From Pelagibacterium xiamenense (GTDB lineage: Bacteria > Pseudomonadota > Alphaproteobacteria > Rhizobiales > Devosiaceae): 64,000 nt of DNA. Numbering within the stretch: the stretch's first letter is position 1; each line of letters begins with the position of its first letter. Positions 29,101 through 37,980 of this stretch are shown here, in pieces. The position numbers were made by a program, and so were the translations under genes. Below the pieces are notes generated by a model that was not told the DNA's origin, made no database searches, and was given only the letters and a program-made list of their open reading frames with translations. Location of the stretch: assembly GCF_021166475.1 (NCBI RefSeq), contig NZ_JAJOYS010000002.1, forward strand, positions 744,001 through 808,000, given 5' to 3'.

Positions 29101-29228
29101 CGCCCACCCCTAACCCCTCCCCACAATGGGGAGGGGGATGTGGCGGTGCCCGTTGCAAGGCAGTGCCCAACCGCAAGCACAACACAGTCTCCCTCCCCTT
29201 GATGGGGAGGAATTAAGGGTGGGGTGGA
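29101..29228. repeat. REP-like inverted-repeat element between nadA and nadB
   Basis: The left end reads CCCACCCCTAACCCCTCCCC and then GGGGAGGGGG after a short loop. The right end has CTCCCCTT-GAT-GGGGAG followed by AATTAAGGGTGGGGTGG, which is an imperfect inverted copy of the left end. The whole is a two-stem mosaic about 128 bases long, of the type scattered between genes in Rhizobiales genomes. It lies between two cotranscribed genes, so it may affect message stability. Confidence 0.65.
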
Positions 29229-29272
29229 GCCAAAACACGCCATTCTCGCCGTAGAGGGGCACAGCATTCACG

Positions 29273-30862
29273 ATGCAAATCTTCGACAACACCCTGAACG
29301 CCGAAGGCGTCGTCATCGTCGGCGCCGGGCTCGCCGGTCTCTTCTGCGCGCTCAAACTCGCCCCGCGACCCGTCACCGTCCTCTCGCCCACACCGCTCGG
29401 CTTCGGCGCCTCCTCCGCCTGGGCGCAGGGTGGGGTGGCGGCTGCCGTCGGCAAGGGCGATAGCCCCGCCGCACACGCGCTCGATACCCAAATGGCCGGC
29501 GCGGGCATCGTTGATCACGGCATCTCCCAGTCCGTCACAGAGGAAGCCGCCGCCCGCATCGCCGATCTCGCAGCGCTCGGCACCCCCTTCGACCGCGACG
29601 ATTTCGGCAATTACGTCCTCTCGAAAGAAGCCGCACACTCGATGAACCGCGTCGTGCGCGTCTCGGGCGATCGCGCTGGATATGCCATCATGCAGGCGAT
29701 CATCGCCAAGGTGCGCCAGACGCCCTCTATCCGCGTTGTCGAAGGCATCACCGCGGTCGATCTCGCCCGCGCCGACGGCCGCGTCGTCGGCGTTTTCTGC
29801 CGCAAGCTCGGCGACCGCTATGTCGAGCCCGTCTTCATCCGCGCCCGCGCCACCGTCCTCGCCGCCGGCGGCCTCGGCGGCCTTTACGCAGTCACCACCA
29901 ACCCGCCCTCGGTCCGAGGGCACGCCATGGGCATGGCGGCCCGGGCAGGCGCGATCATAGCCGACCCCGAATTCGTGCAGTTCCACCCCACCGCCATCGC
30001 CACCGGCAAGGACCCCGCCCCCCTCGCCACCGAAGCCCTGCGCGGCGAAGGCGCCATTCTCGTCAACGATCTGGGCGAGCGCTTCATGCTCGACGTCCAC
30101 GAAGACGCCGAACTCGCCCCGCGCGACATTGTGGCGCGCGCCAATTTTCGCGAGATCAGGCTCGGCAGAAAAGTCTTCCTCGATACGAGGCAAGCCCTTG
30201 GCGCGCGCATTCTCGAGGCTTACCCCACCGTCGCCCAATACTGCGCAGAAGCCGGCATCGACCCGGTCAGCGAACCCATCCCCGTCACCCCCGCTGCGCA
30301 CTATCACATGGGCGGCGTCAAGGTGGACGCGGACGGGCGCGCCTCGCTCCCAGGCCTGTGGGTCTGTGGCGAAGCCTCGTGCACGGGCCTTCACGGCGCC
30401 AACCGGCTCGCCTCAAACTCGCTCCTCGAAGCCGTCGTCTACGGCGCGCGCATCGCCGACGACATCGGCGGCCTCGAGCCGGCGACGGGCCATCTGCCGC
30501 CCTTCGAGGGCATCGGATGGGATCCGCAAAAAGGCGCCGAGGCCGAGGCGATCCTGCGCAATCTCGATGCGGTCAGACGTCTGCGTGCCGTGATGAGCGA
30601 CCATGTCGGCGTCGAGCGCGATGCAGCGGGGCTCAAGCACGCGCTGCGCGAACTCGCAACCCTCGAGGCCACCGCGCTCGGGGTCACCCGCGCCTATCTC
30701 AACATGATCACCTCGGCCACCCTCGTCGCCGCAGCCGCACTACGGCGCACGGAAAGCCGCGGCGGCCACTTCCGCACCGACTTCCCTCAAACCGACGATA
30801 CCTGGGGGCGTCATACAGAAATGACGCTGGGCGAAGCGCTGAAGATCAGGGCCGAAGCCTAG
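29273..30862 (+). CDS. nadB: L-aspartate oxidase
   Basis: It oxidises L-aspartate to iminoaspartate, the first step of the NadABC route to NAD, with FAD. The 529-residue product has the FAD-binding VIVGAGLAGLFCAL (residues 14-27), GASSAWAQGGVAAAVG typical of NadB and the succinate dehydrogenase family, HTMNR-like AHSMNRVVR, and the active-site region EFVQFHPTAIA and HYHMGGVKVD. Length is normal. Its stop overlaps the convergent thioredoxin gene by four bases. Confidence 0.96.
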   Translation: MQIFDNTLNAEGVVIVGAGLAGLFCALKLAPRPVTVLSPTPLGFGASSAWAQGGVAAAVGKGDSPAAHALDTQMAGAGIVDHGISQSVTEEAAARIADLAALGTPFDRDDFGNYVLSKEAAHSMNRVVRVSGDRAGYAIMQAIIAKVRQTPSIRVVEGITAVDLARADGRVVGVFCRKLGDRYVEPVFIRARATVLAAGGLGGLYAVTTNPPSVRGHAMGMAARAGAIIADPEFVQFHPTAIATGKDPAPLATEALRGEGAILVNDLGERFMLDVHEDAELAPRDIVARANFREIRLGRKVFLDTRQALGARILEAYPTVAQYCAEAGIDPVSEPIPVTPAAHYHMGGVKVDADGRASLPGLWVCGEASCTGLHGANRLASNSLLEAVVYGARIADDIGGLEPATGHLPPFEGIGWDPQKGAEAEAILRNLDAVRRLRAVMSDHVGVERDAAGLKHALRELATLEATALGVTRAYLNMITSATLVAAAALRRTESRGGHFRTDFPQTDDTWGRHTEMTLGEALKIRAEA

Positions 30863-31260
30863 TTCGCCGCCGCGAACAGCCCCTCGATCGCGTCCCGCCG
30901 CGTGTCGGCCACCAGCCGCATGATCTCCTCGCCCCCCCGCATAAGGACGAGCGTCGACCGCCGGGGAATGCCAAGCTCCGCCACCAGCGGTCCCTCCCTG
31001 TGCGTATCCCAGTCGACCTGCACGACGGTCACCTCGCGATACGCCTCATTTTCCGCCTGCAACGCGCCGATCACCCGCTGCTGGGCCGCACAGGTCACGC
31101 ACCAGGACGCATAAAAGTCGAGAATATAAGGCTGCCCGGACGCATCGAGCTCCTCAACGAGCGCTTCACTATAGACCTCGTGCACAACCTCCTGCGCCAT
31201 CGCCGGCAGGCTCACAAGCATCAGCAAGAGCCCCATAACCGTTCGCCGCAATACCGTCAT
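30859..31260 (-). CDS. periplasmic thioredoxin-like protein
   Basis: The 133-residue product has a signal peptide (VMGLLLMLVSLPAMAQ) and a thioredoxin fold with the redox pair Cys54-Cys57 in FYASWCVTCAAQ, close to the C-terminal domain of DsbD. It would take electrons from the CcdA-type membrane protein encoded just upstream and reduce periplasmic disulfides. The start at 31260 is set by AGGAG eight bases before it; another ATG at 31266 sits too close to that site. Confidence 0.88.
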   Translation of the reverse strand: MTVLRRTVMGLLLMLVSLPAMAQEVVHEVYSEALVEELDASGQPYILDFYASWCVTCAAQQRVIGALQAENEAYREVTVVQVDWDTHREGPLVAELGIPRRSTLVLMRGGEEIMRLVADTRRDAIEGLFAAAN

Positions 31261-31271
31261 CACCATCTCTC

Positions 31272-32000
31272 CTAAACACTGACCGAAAGATCGAGAAGGC
31301 CTGCAGGCAGCGCCTGCAGCGCCCAGAATTCGAGCATCTTGTCGATCCCGAACCAAATCCCCAGCCCCACCGCGATGAGCGCCACGCCCATGACCGGTTT
31401 GGCGTACCGCGCCACGGCCATCAGCCGCTCCCGCCGCCGCGCAATCAACTCCCGGCTTCCATAGGCGAGGGCCAGAACGATGGTCCCCGCGCCAAGCGAA
31501 AAGACCGCCATGATCGCGAACGCATAGAAAAGGTTCTCACCCGCACTCGCCAGCGCAATCGCGCCCCCGAGCGTCGGGCCAATGCAGGGCGACCACACGA
31601 CGCCCAGAAGCGCTCCCGAAATCCCCTGCCGCCAGAGCCCGCCGGACCCAGGCGTCCCCTCAAACACCGAGAGCGCACGGTTGCCGCCCGAAGCGACGCC
31701 GCCAGCAAGCCGCGCGAACCCGGCGCTCGCCTGCGGCACCAGCAGCACGGCGCCGAACGCGATCATCAACACCGCGCCGATCCGCGCGATATCCTCGGGA
31801 AACAGCCCCAGCGCCTGCGCGAACGCATAGCCGAAAAACCCCGCCAGCGTGAAACTCACCGCCAGCCCGCCCGCCAAAGCGACCGGTCCCAACCGGTGCT
31901 GCCCGACCGATCCGGCCAGCACAATGGGCAGGAGCGGCAAAACGCACGGATTGAGTAGCGTCAGAAGACCGGCGGCATAGGCAAATATCAAGTCGATCAA
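31272..32000 (-). CDS. ccdA: CcdA/DsbD-type thiol-electron carrier
   Basis: This membrane protein carries electrons from cytoplasmic thioredoxin across the inner membrane for cytochrome c maturation or disulfide isomerisation. The 242-residue product has six membrane segments and the two redox cysteines, Cys19 in LLNPCVLPLLP and the other in WSPCIGPTLG. The start is a TTG at 32000, chosen because the conserved N-terminus begins there and AGGG lies seven bases upstream; no ATG or GTG fits. With the thioredoxin gene 11 bases downstream it forms a split equivalent of DsbD. Confidence 0.9.
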   Translation of the reverse strand: MIDLIFAYAAGLLTLLNPCVLPLLPIVLAGSVGQHRLGPVALAGGLAVSFTLAGFFGYAFAQALGLFPEDIARIGAVLMIAFGAVLLVPQASAGFARLAGGVASGGNRALSVFEGTPGSGGLWRQGISGALLGVVWSPCIGPTLGGAIALASAGENLFYAFAIMAVFSLGAGTIVLALAYGSRELIARRRERLMAVARYAKPVMGVALIAVGLGIWFGIDKMLEFWALQALPAGLLDLSVSV

Positions 32001-32092
32001 AACGAACCCTGACCAAGCAACACAAAGATCCTGCCCGGTTCTACGCCCGGCAGGCCCTTTGCGTTACAACACGCCTGATCACGACCGGGTGA

Positions 32093-33052
32093 TCACGCGC
32101 TCGCAAGCACCGCATCGACTTCGGCCCGCGTCGGTGGCACACAGCCAATATGCGCACAGTTGAGCCCGGCAACGGTCGCCCCGAACCGCAGCACCTCGGT
32201 GAGCGCCAGCCCGTCGAGGTCCCCGATCCGCCCGACCGCCAGATGGCCCTTATCCGCAATCGCCGTCAAAATCCCCGCCATGAGGCTATCGCCCGCCCCC
32301 ACGGTATCGCCCATTACCGCGGGCCGGTAGATCGGCACGCTCGCCTGCGCCTTGGTCGTGAACGCCCGCGAGCCCGCTTCCCCGAGCGTCACCACGACAA
32401 GCTCGCAATTGGGCCGCGCCAGAAGGGCCGACGCATGATCCTCGATGGACTTCTGAGGATCGAGCGTCGAAAGATCCTCGTCGGACACCTTGATCACATG
32501 CGCAAAATCAAGAAACCCGTCGAGCCGCGCCTTGTAACCCTCGAAATCCGAAATCAGGCTCGGCCGCACATTGGGGTCAATGGAAATCACCGAGCCGCGC
32601 GCCGCGACCTGCCCGACCACGTCCATCCAGACGTCCGCATCCTCGGGCTCGATGGGCAAAAATCCGCCGATCTGGAAAAGATCGACCTCCTCCGGCAGTG
32701 CGCCATTGAGCTTGTCGCGGCTGATATCGCGCTCCGCCGTCCCCTGGCGATAGAACGCATAGCTCGGCAGCCCCTTGGCGTTCCGCGTCACCACCGCCAG
32801 CGTCGTATTGCAATCGCTGCGCTCGCCAACGAGCTGGATCACGCCCGCCGCGTTGAGCGGCCCTAAAAGCAGATCGCCGAACGTATCCTTGGAGATCGGG
32901 CACAAATACCCGGTATCATTGCCGAGCTTCGCCAGCGCAATCGCACAATTGTAGGGTGACCCACCCGCGTGTGCACTCATCCCCAGAGCCTCATCGCCCC
33001 CCTGCGGCTTGGCGACAAGGTCGATAAGGCTTTCCCCGGAAACGACGAACAT
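32093..33052 (-). CDS. PfkB-family sugar kinase (fructokinase-like)
   Basis: It phosphorylates a sugar with ATP. The 319-residue protein has the ribokinase-family layout: N-terminal FVVSGESLIDLV, the substrate region AHAGGSPYNCAIALAKLG (residues about 27-44) and the anion-hole and catalytic base motif DTVGAGDSLMAG near residue 250. The N-terminus resembles bacterial fructokinases, but aldose or deoxyketose kinases cannot be excluded. GGAGG lies nine bases before the ATG. The stop overlaps a TGATCAC/GTGATCA hairpin (32077-32095), a possible transcript end. Confidence 0.88.
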   Translation of the reverse strand: MFVVSGESLIDLVAKPQGGDEALGMSAHAGGSPYNCAIALAKLGNDTGYLCPISKDTFGDLLLGPLNAAGVIQLVGERSDCNTTLAVVTRNAKGLPSYAFYRQGTAERDISRDKLNGALPEEVDLFQIGGFLPIEPEDADVWMDVVGQVAARGSVISIDPNVRPSLISDFEGYKARLDGFLDFAHVIKVSDEDLSTLDPQKSIEDHASALLARPNCELVVVTLGEAGSRAFTTKAQASVPIYRPAVMGDTVGAGDSLMAGILTAIADKGHLAVGRIGDLDGLALTEVLRFGATVAGLNCAHIGCVPPTRAEVDAVLASA

Positions 33053-33167
33053 CAGGCTGATCCTCCAAAGCGCGGCAATTGATTGTCCGCGCTTCTATCG
33101 CAACGTTGCGGTCCCGCCAAGCCGCGACGCGATTGCCGTCTAATGCGGTTTCGCGTAGGAAATGCCC

Positions 33168-33383
33168 ATGAACGACAACGATCTCAAAGACCGCATCGAA
33201 GCGCTCGAAATCCGGCAGGCTCATGCCGATCGCACGATCGATGAGCTCAACGCGTTGGTCACCGAGCAATTCCAGACGATCGAACGCCTCAAGCGCCGGA
33301 TCGCAATGCTCGACGATCAGCTCTCAGCGGTCGAAACCCTCGCCCGGACCCAGGCCAAAGAACCCCCGCCGCCGCATTACTAA
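33168..33383 (+). CDS. slyX: SlyX family protein
   Basis: The 71-residue product is one continuous coiled coil with the SlyX pattern (LKDRIEALEIRQAHADRTIDELN, then IERLKRRIAMLDDQL) and ends in PPPPHY, the Pro-rich tail usual in this family. Function is unknown. The ATG at 33168 is chosen because AGGA lies seven bases before it; an ATG at 33162 is too close to that site. Its last four bases overlap the convergent nuclease gene. Confidence 0.9.
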   Translation: MNDNDLKDRIEALEIRQAHADRTIDELNALVTEQFQTIERLKRRIAMLDDQLSAVETLARTQAKEPPPPHY

Positions 33384-33916
33384 CCGCACCAGCTCCGCCG
33401 CGCGCCGCCCCACGGCCGCGCCAGCCCCTCTGCGACCAGGATCATCCCCAGCGACTGCCCGTCCCGCGTCAGCACCCGCAGCTTGCGCCCGTAGACGTCT
33501 TCATCGCGATGATCCCACATTGTCATCTCGAACCCGCCGGCATTGACCAGTTCCAGCATCCGCCGCGTTGCCCGCTGCCCCAATGCCAGCTCCTCGGCGC
33601 ACTGATAGGAAAACACTTCCGGCGTGTCGATATCGGCGATCCGGATCCGCACGCCGTTGATCTTGATCGTATCGCCGTCGGTCACACAGGTTGCCGCACC
33701 GCTCGAACAGAGCGAAAACCGCTGCGCAACAATGGTATCGGCAGGGATCTGAACCACCGGCACCGAGAGCGACGGGACCTCGACATAGCCGCGCTCGATT
33801 GCGAAATAGCCCAGCGCTGCAACCGCGGCAAACGCAAGCAGCATCTCGAACAACGGCAGCTGCGCTCTGCGCTGGCGCCGGACGCCAGCGCGCCCGAACG
33901 GCACAATTTTGCCCAT
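33380..33916 (-). CDS. thermonuclease-family protein with membrane anchor
   Basis: The 178-residue product has a basic N-terminus, one membrane segment (about residues 24-42, LLAFAAVAALGYFAIERG) and a staphylococcal-nuclease-like fold with CVTDGDTIKINGVRIRIADIDTPE and DVYGRKLRVL. The Asp and Arg residues expected for Ca2+ and phosphate binding (DGDT, RIADID) are present. It is probably a cell-surface or periplasmic nuclease. The last residues RSWCG are family-typical. Confidence 0.85.
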   Translation of the reverse strand: MGKIVPFGRAGVRRQRRAQLPLFEMLLAFAAVAALGYFAIERGYVEVPSLSVPVVQIPADTIVAQRFSLCSSGAATCVTDGDTIKINGVRIRIADIDTPEVFSYQCAEELALGQRATRRMLELVNAGGFEMTMWDHRDEDVYGRKLRVLTRDGQSLGMILVAEGLARPWGGARRSWCG

Positions 33917-34006
33917 CGCGAAGACCTCCCTACGATTCGACCGAACCGTAAGACCCTCCGTCCTAACGATGGGTAAGGATCAATTCCGCAAAGCTACTGA
34001 CCGCGC

Positions 34007-35482
34007 TTACACCGACAGGCAGAGATACTTGATATCGAGGTAGTCCTCGATCCCGTATTTCGAGCCCTCCCGCCCGAAGCCGGACTGCTTCACGCCGCCG
34101 AACGGCGCCACTTCCGTCGATATGATCCCCGTATTGATCCCGATGATCCCATATTCGAGTGCCTCGGCCACCTTGTAGACCTTTGAGATGTCCCGCGCAT
34201 AGAAATAGGCCGCCAGACCGAATTCCGTCGCGTTCGCCAATGCGATCACTTCCTCGGTCGTCTCGAACCGGAACAGGGGCGCAACGGGCCCGAAAATCTC
34301 CTCGCGGGCAATCCGCATGTCTCCGGTCGCGCCGGTCACCAGCGTCGTCGGATAAAAAAGCGCCCCCTCCGGCCGGTCGCCGATGGCTGAAATCCGCGCG
34401 CCGTGCTCGGACGCATCCGCCAGCAGCGCCTCCACCTTCTCAATGGCCTTTTCATTGATCAGCGGCCCGGTGGTGACATCCTTCTCCAACCCGTTCCCCA
34501 GCCGCAATTTTTCCATCTTCGCGGCGAGCTTTTCGGCAAAAGCGTCGTAGAGATCGGCATGAACGTAGATGCGGTTGGCGCACACGCAGGTCTGTCCCGC
34601 ATTGCGGAATTTCGAGACCATCGCGCCTTCGACCGCCGCGTCGAGATCGGCGTCTTCGAAAACGATGAACGGGGCGTTCCCGCCCAGCTCCATGCTCATG
34701 CGCTTCACCCCGTCAGCGCACTGCCGCATCAGGATCTTGCCGACATTGGTCGACCCGGTGAAGCTGATCTTGGCAACCTTGGGGTTGGCGCACAATTCCT
34801 GCCCGATCGCCGCCGCGTCGGTCCCTGGCACCACGTTGAACACCCCCGGCGGAAACCCCGCCCACTCCATCAGCCGTGCGATCGCCAGCGCCGAGAGCGG
34901 CGTCTCCGCCGCCGGTTTGGCAACGACAGTACACCCCACCGCGAGCGCCGGCGCCAGCTTGCGTGCCAGCATGGCGTTGGGGAAATTCCACGGCGTGATC
35001 AGCCCAACGACCCCTACCGGCTGCTTGATCACCATGATCCGCTTGTCGGCCTGGTGGCCGGGAATCGTATCTCCGTAAACCCGCCGCGCCTCCTCGGCGA
35101 ACCATTCGATGTAAGCCGCGCCATAGAGGATTTCCCCTTTGGCCTCGGCAAAAGGCTTGCCCTGCTCGAGCGTCAGCAGGCGGGCCAGATCGTTGGCGTT
35201 TTCCACCATAAGCCGATGGAGCGCCTTGAGCTTGTCGGCACGCGCCTTGGCCGAAAGCGCTGCCCAGCCCGGCTGCGCGGCATGCGCGGCATCGATCGCC
35301 TCCCGGGTCGCATGCGTAGAGAGATCCGAAATTTGCGCCAGCACCTCGCCTGTCGCGGGATTGGCCACACGGAACACCTTGCCGCGCGAGGAAACCGTGT
35401 TCCATTTCCCGCCTATGAACCCTCCCGCGACCACGATCCGCTTTTCGCTGAGCTTGTCTGTGAGCGCTGATGTGAGGGTCAT
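34007..35482 (-). CDS. gabD: NAD(P)-dependent succinate-semialdehyde dehydrogenase
   Basis: It oxidises succinate semialdehyde (or a related aldehyde) to the acid, as in 4-aminobutyrate breakdown. The 491-residue protein has the aldehyde-dehydrogenase core: TPWNFPNAMLARK, the catalytic Glu in SMELGGNAPFIVFEDADLD and the nucleophile Cys in NAGQTCVCANR, followed by GYFYARDI-like and FGGVKQSGFGREGS segments typical of GabD. AAGGAGG lies seven bases before the ATG at 35482. It is divergent from a GntR regulator, with operator-like repeats between them. Confidence 0.9.
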   Translation of the reverse strand: MTLTSALTDKLSEKRIVVAGGFIGGKWNTVSSRGKVFRVANPATGEVLAQISDLSTHATREAIDAAHAAQPGWAALSAKARADKLKALHRLMVENANDLARLLTLEQGKPFAEAKGEILYGAAYIEWFAEEARRVYGDTIPGHQADKRIMVIKQPVGVVGLITPWNFPNAMLARKLAPALAVGCTVVAKPAAETPLSALAIARLMEWAGFPPGVFNVVPGTDAAAIGQELCANPKVAKISFTGSTNVGKILMRQCADGVKRMSMELGGNAPFIVFEDADLDAAVEGAMVSKFRNAGQTCVCANRIYVHADLYDAFAEKLAAKMEKLRLGNGLEKDVTTGPLINEKAIEKVEALLADASEHGARISAIGDRPEGALFYPTTLVTGATGDMRIAREEIFGPVAPLFRFETTEEVIALANATEFGLAAYFYARDISKVYKVAEALEYGIIGINTGIISTEVAPFGGVKQSGFGREGSKYGIEDYLDIKYLCLSV

Positions 35483-35570
35483 CGCGACCTCCTTGTGATT
35501 TTGTGGTTTACCGATTGAACGCTGAATCGTGAGAAGGTTCAATCCGCTCGAAGCGTTCCAAGCTGGCCAC

Positions 35571-35594
35571 TGCCAACTGGCATGTTATAATGCC
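35571..35594. promoter_or_regulatory. promoter and palindromic operators between gabD and the GntR gene
   Basis: TGCCA-AC-TGGCA (35571-35582) and GGCAT-GTTATA-ATGCC (35579-35594) are overlapping perfect inverted repeats. Inside the second is TATAAT (35586-35591), a consensus -10 for the plus-strand GntR gene, about 48 bases before its ATG. A GntR protein bound here would block its own promoter and probably that of gabD. Confidence 0.6.
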
Positions 35595-35639
35595 CAATGG
35601 CACCCCGAGCGCCGCACAGCGCCTAACCGACGAGACCGA

Positions 35640-36365
35640 ATGACAAAAAAGGCCACCGCCTACGCCTTTCTCGAACGCCCCGAACATATGCCCCGGGGTT
35701 CGCTTTCAAGCCACGTGACGTCTCAACTGCGCGAAGCGATTGTGTCGCTGCGCCTGAAGCCGGGCACCATGCTCGACAAGTCCGAGATCTGCGAACGTCT
35801 CGGCGTGTCGCGATCGCCGGTCGCCGACGCGCTGGCGCGGCTGCAGTCCGAAGGGCTGATCGACATCTTGCCCCAGCGCGGCTCGGTCGTGTCGCTGGTC
35901 TCGCTGGCAGCGGTCAAGGAATACATCTTCATCCGCACCGCGCTTGAATGCGAAACCGTCCGTAAACTCGCCGTCGAGCGGCCCGGTGGACTGGTCGAAG
36001 CACTCGAAGCGAACATCGCGCGTCAAAGAGACCTTGCGACTGAAGACGATAAGCAGGGCTTCCACAATGTGGACCTCCAGTTCCATGAAATCCTGCTCAA
36101 TGCCGCCGGCTACCGGCGCATGAAGGCAATGGTGGATACGGCGCGGAACAATCTCGACCGTGCCCGGCATCTCTCGAACCGCATTCGCGAAACGGCGCTG
36201 GCGCTCGAGGAACATAGCGCCATCGTGGATGCCATCGTAAAGGGTGATCCCGAGGAAGCCTCCGATGCCATGCGGCGTCACCTCGACTCCATGGTGGAAT
36301 CGGTCTTCGAAGTCGCCCGGCAAAGCCCGACGCTGTTTTCCGACGGCGAGCTCGCACAGGCCTGA
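35640..36365 (+). CDS. GntR-family (FadR subfamily) transcriptional regulator
   Basis: The 241-residue product has a GntR winged helix (SSHVTSQLREAIVSLRLKPGTMLDKSEICERLGVSRSPVADALARL, about residues 22-66) and a helical FCD effector-binding domain with the metal-binding pattern D/H (DLQFHEILLNAAG, HSAIVDAIVKGD, H in MRRHL). The ATG at 35640 starts just before the conserved region; an upstream in-frame ATG exists at 35529, but its added residues look like noncoding sequence. It is divergent from gabD and upstream of a VOC-family gene; both are candidate targets. Confidence 0.9.
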   Translation: MTKKATAYAFLERPEHMPRGSLSSHVTSQLREAIVSLRLKPGTMLDKSEICERLGVSRSPVADALARLQSEGLIDILPQRGSVVSLVSLAAVKEYIFIRTALECETVRKLAVERPGGLVEALEANIARQRDLATEDDKQGFHNVDLQFHEILLNAAGYRRMKAMVDTARNNLDRARHLSNRIRETALALEEHSAIVDAIVKGDPEEASDAMRRHLDSMVESVFEVARQSPTLFSDGELAQA

Positions 36366-36489
36366 CTGTCGTTCGCTTCTGGCGCACGGACCGTCCCGAT
36401 TGGTCGTCTTAATCGCAACGGCAAAGACGCCTAGATTGAAGGTCACACGTTTAAAGCGCCGTCCGCGGCAAAATCCAGGGTGACCGGAA

Positions 36490-37401
36490 ATGTCCACAAC
36501 GTCCCAGAACAGCGTCGCAACCCAGGCGCTCGTCCCCACCTCGACCCGCCTCGGCGAGGTCCATATCGCCGTGACCGGCAAGGACGATGCGCTCGCCGTC
36601 TGGCGTGACGTCGTCGGGCTGGCGCTTCTTGAAGAAACGCCCGAGCGTCTCGTTCTCGGCGCAGGCGGTACGCCGCTGATCGTTTTGCACCTCGACGCGG
36701 CCGCGCCCGTGGCGCCGCACACGACCGGGCTCTACCATGTCGCCATTCACGTCCCCACGCGCCGCGACTTCGCCCGCGCCCTGAACCGCGCCATCGTTCA
36801 TAAAGAGCGCGTTTCGCCCACCGACCATCTGGTATCCGAAGCGCTCTATCTTTGGGACCGCGACGGCAACGGCATCGAAATCACTTTCGAAACCCCATGG
36901 CGCGGCAGCTTCGTCCAGGACGAAGAACTCCGGGCAATTACCCCCGACGGCAAGCCGCACTCCGGCCGCGAACCCATTGACGTACCGGGCCTTCTCGCCG
37001 AGCTCGAAGGCGACCCCACGCCGCTCGCGCCGATGCCCGAAGGCACGCGCATCGGCCATGTCCACGTGCATGTGGGCGATCTCGACGCGGCGATGGTTTT
37101 CTACCGCGACCGGCTCGGTTTTGCCGGTCAGCTCCTGAGCCGCCGCTACGGCATGGGCGACGTCACCCTCGACTACGCGCCGCACATCCTCGCATTCAAT
37201 ATCTGGGCCGGCCGAAACGCCCCACCCCCGCCGCAGGACGCCGCCGGCCTGCGCTGGTTCGAAATCGTCGTACCCGATGAAGAGACCCTTGAGGGTATGC
37301 GCACACGCCTCGCCGATGCAGGCTCGCCCGTCACGCAAATCGAGCGCGGGATCGAGACGCGCGACCCTTGGGAAAACCGGATCAAGATATTGCGCGCATA
37401 G
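36490..37401 (+). CDS. VOC-superfamily protein, catechol-2,3-dioxygenase-like
   Basis: The 303-residue product has two vicinal-oxygen-chelate domains: residues about 20-140 (LGEVHIAVTGKDDALAVWRDVVGL, GLYHVAIHVP, LWDRDGNGIEITFETPW) and 180-300 (IGHVHVHVGDLDAAMVFYRDRLGF). The His and Glu positions expected to hold a metal (HIAV, YHVAI, IEITFE) are visible. It resembles CatE/YfiE-type glyoxalase proteins; whether it is a ring-cleaving dioxygenase or a glyoxalase-like enzyme is open. It follows the GntR gene on the same strand. Confidence 0.85.
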   Translation: MSTTSQNSVATQALVPTSTRLGEVHIAVTGKDDALAVWRDVVGLALLEETPERLVLGAGGTPLIVLHLDAAAPVAPHTTGLYHVAIHVPTRRDFARALNRAIVHKERVSPTDHLVSEALYLWDRDGNGIEITFETPWRGSFVQDEELRAITPDGKPHSGREPIDVPGLLAELEGDPTPLAPMPEGTRIGHVHVHVGDLDAAMVFYRDRLGFAGQLLSRRYGMGDVTLDYAPHILAFNIWAGRNAPPPPQDAAGLRWFEIVVPDEETLEGMRTRLADAGSPVTQIERGIETRDPWENRIKILRA

Positions 37402-37440
37402 GCCCGGCCCCGGACACGCCGCTCCTCGTGCCGCGGAGCG

Positions 37441-37839
37441 TCACCCCGGACGCCGCGCGATCATGTCGATCTCCACCAGCGCCCCCACCGCGAGCCCGGT
37501 AACCCCGATCGTCGTGCGCGCCGGCAGCTTGCCCTGCTCGAAATACCGCATATAGGTCGCGTTCATGGCCGCGTAGTCCCGCTCGAATTCCCGCAGGTAA
37601 ATCCGCACCATCGTGACGTTCTCGAGCCCCAAGCCGATGCCCTCGAGAACGATCTGCAGATTGTCCATCACCCGCCGTGTCTGCGCTTCGATGCCCTCGG
37701 ACAGAGGCGCGTCCGGCGCATCGGGGTCCGTGGGCATTTGGCCGGTCAAAAACACCCAGCCTTCGGCTTCGACAGCATGGGAAAACGGTGCGACCGGACG
37801 CGGCCCGCGCTCGATCATGTGGTGGACAGGCAGGCTCAT
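37441..37839 (-). CDS. RidA family protein
   Basis: RidA proteins hydrolyse reactive enamines and imines to keto acids and ammonia. The 132-residue product has the trimer-forming fold and the catalytic Arg in GKLPARTTIGVTGLAVGALVEIDMIA, plus VFLTGQMPTDPDAP near the N-terminus. It belongs to the wider RidA/YjgF group, with an insertion rich in Asp/Pro, so it may act on a different substrate than archetypal RidA. Confidence 0.9.
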   Translation of the reverse strand: MSLPVHHMIERGPRPVAPFSHAVEAEGWVFLTGQMPTDPDAPDAPLSEGIEAQTRRVMDNLQIVLEGIGLGLENVTMVRIYLREFERDYAAMNATYMRYFEQGKLPARTTIGVTGLAVGALVEIDMIARRPG

Positions 37840-37980
37840 ATCGGAACTCCGTTCGGCAATTCGGGTTGCGATAGAAAGTGAGCCCGCGCGTCACCGACGT
37901 CAATCGCATCGGCCCTTGTACTTGCGTTGCACCGGCCTAAATGAAAACAGTCAGAATTGTTCAGCCCGAAAGGTCAGCTC

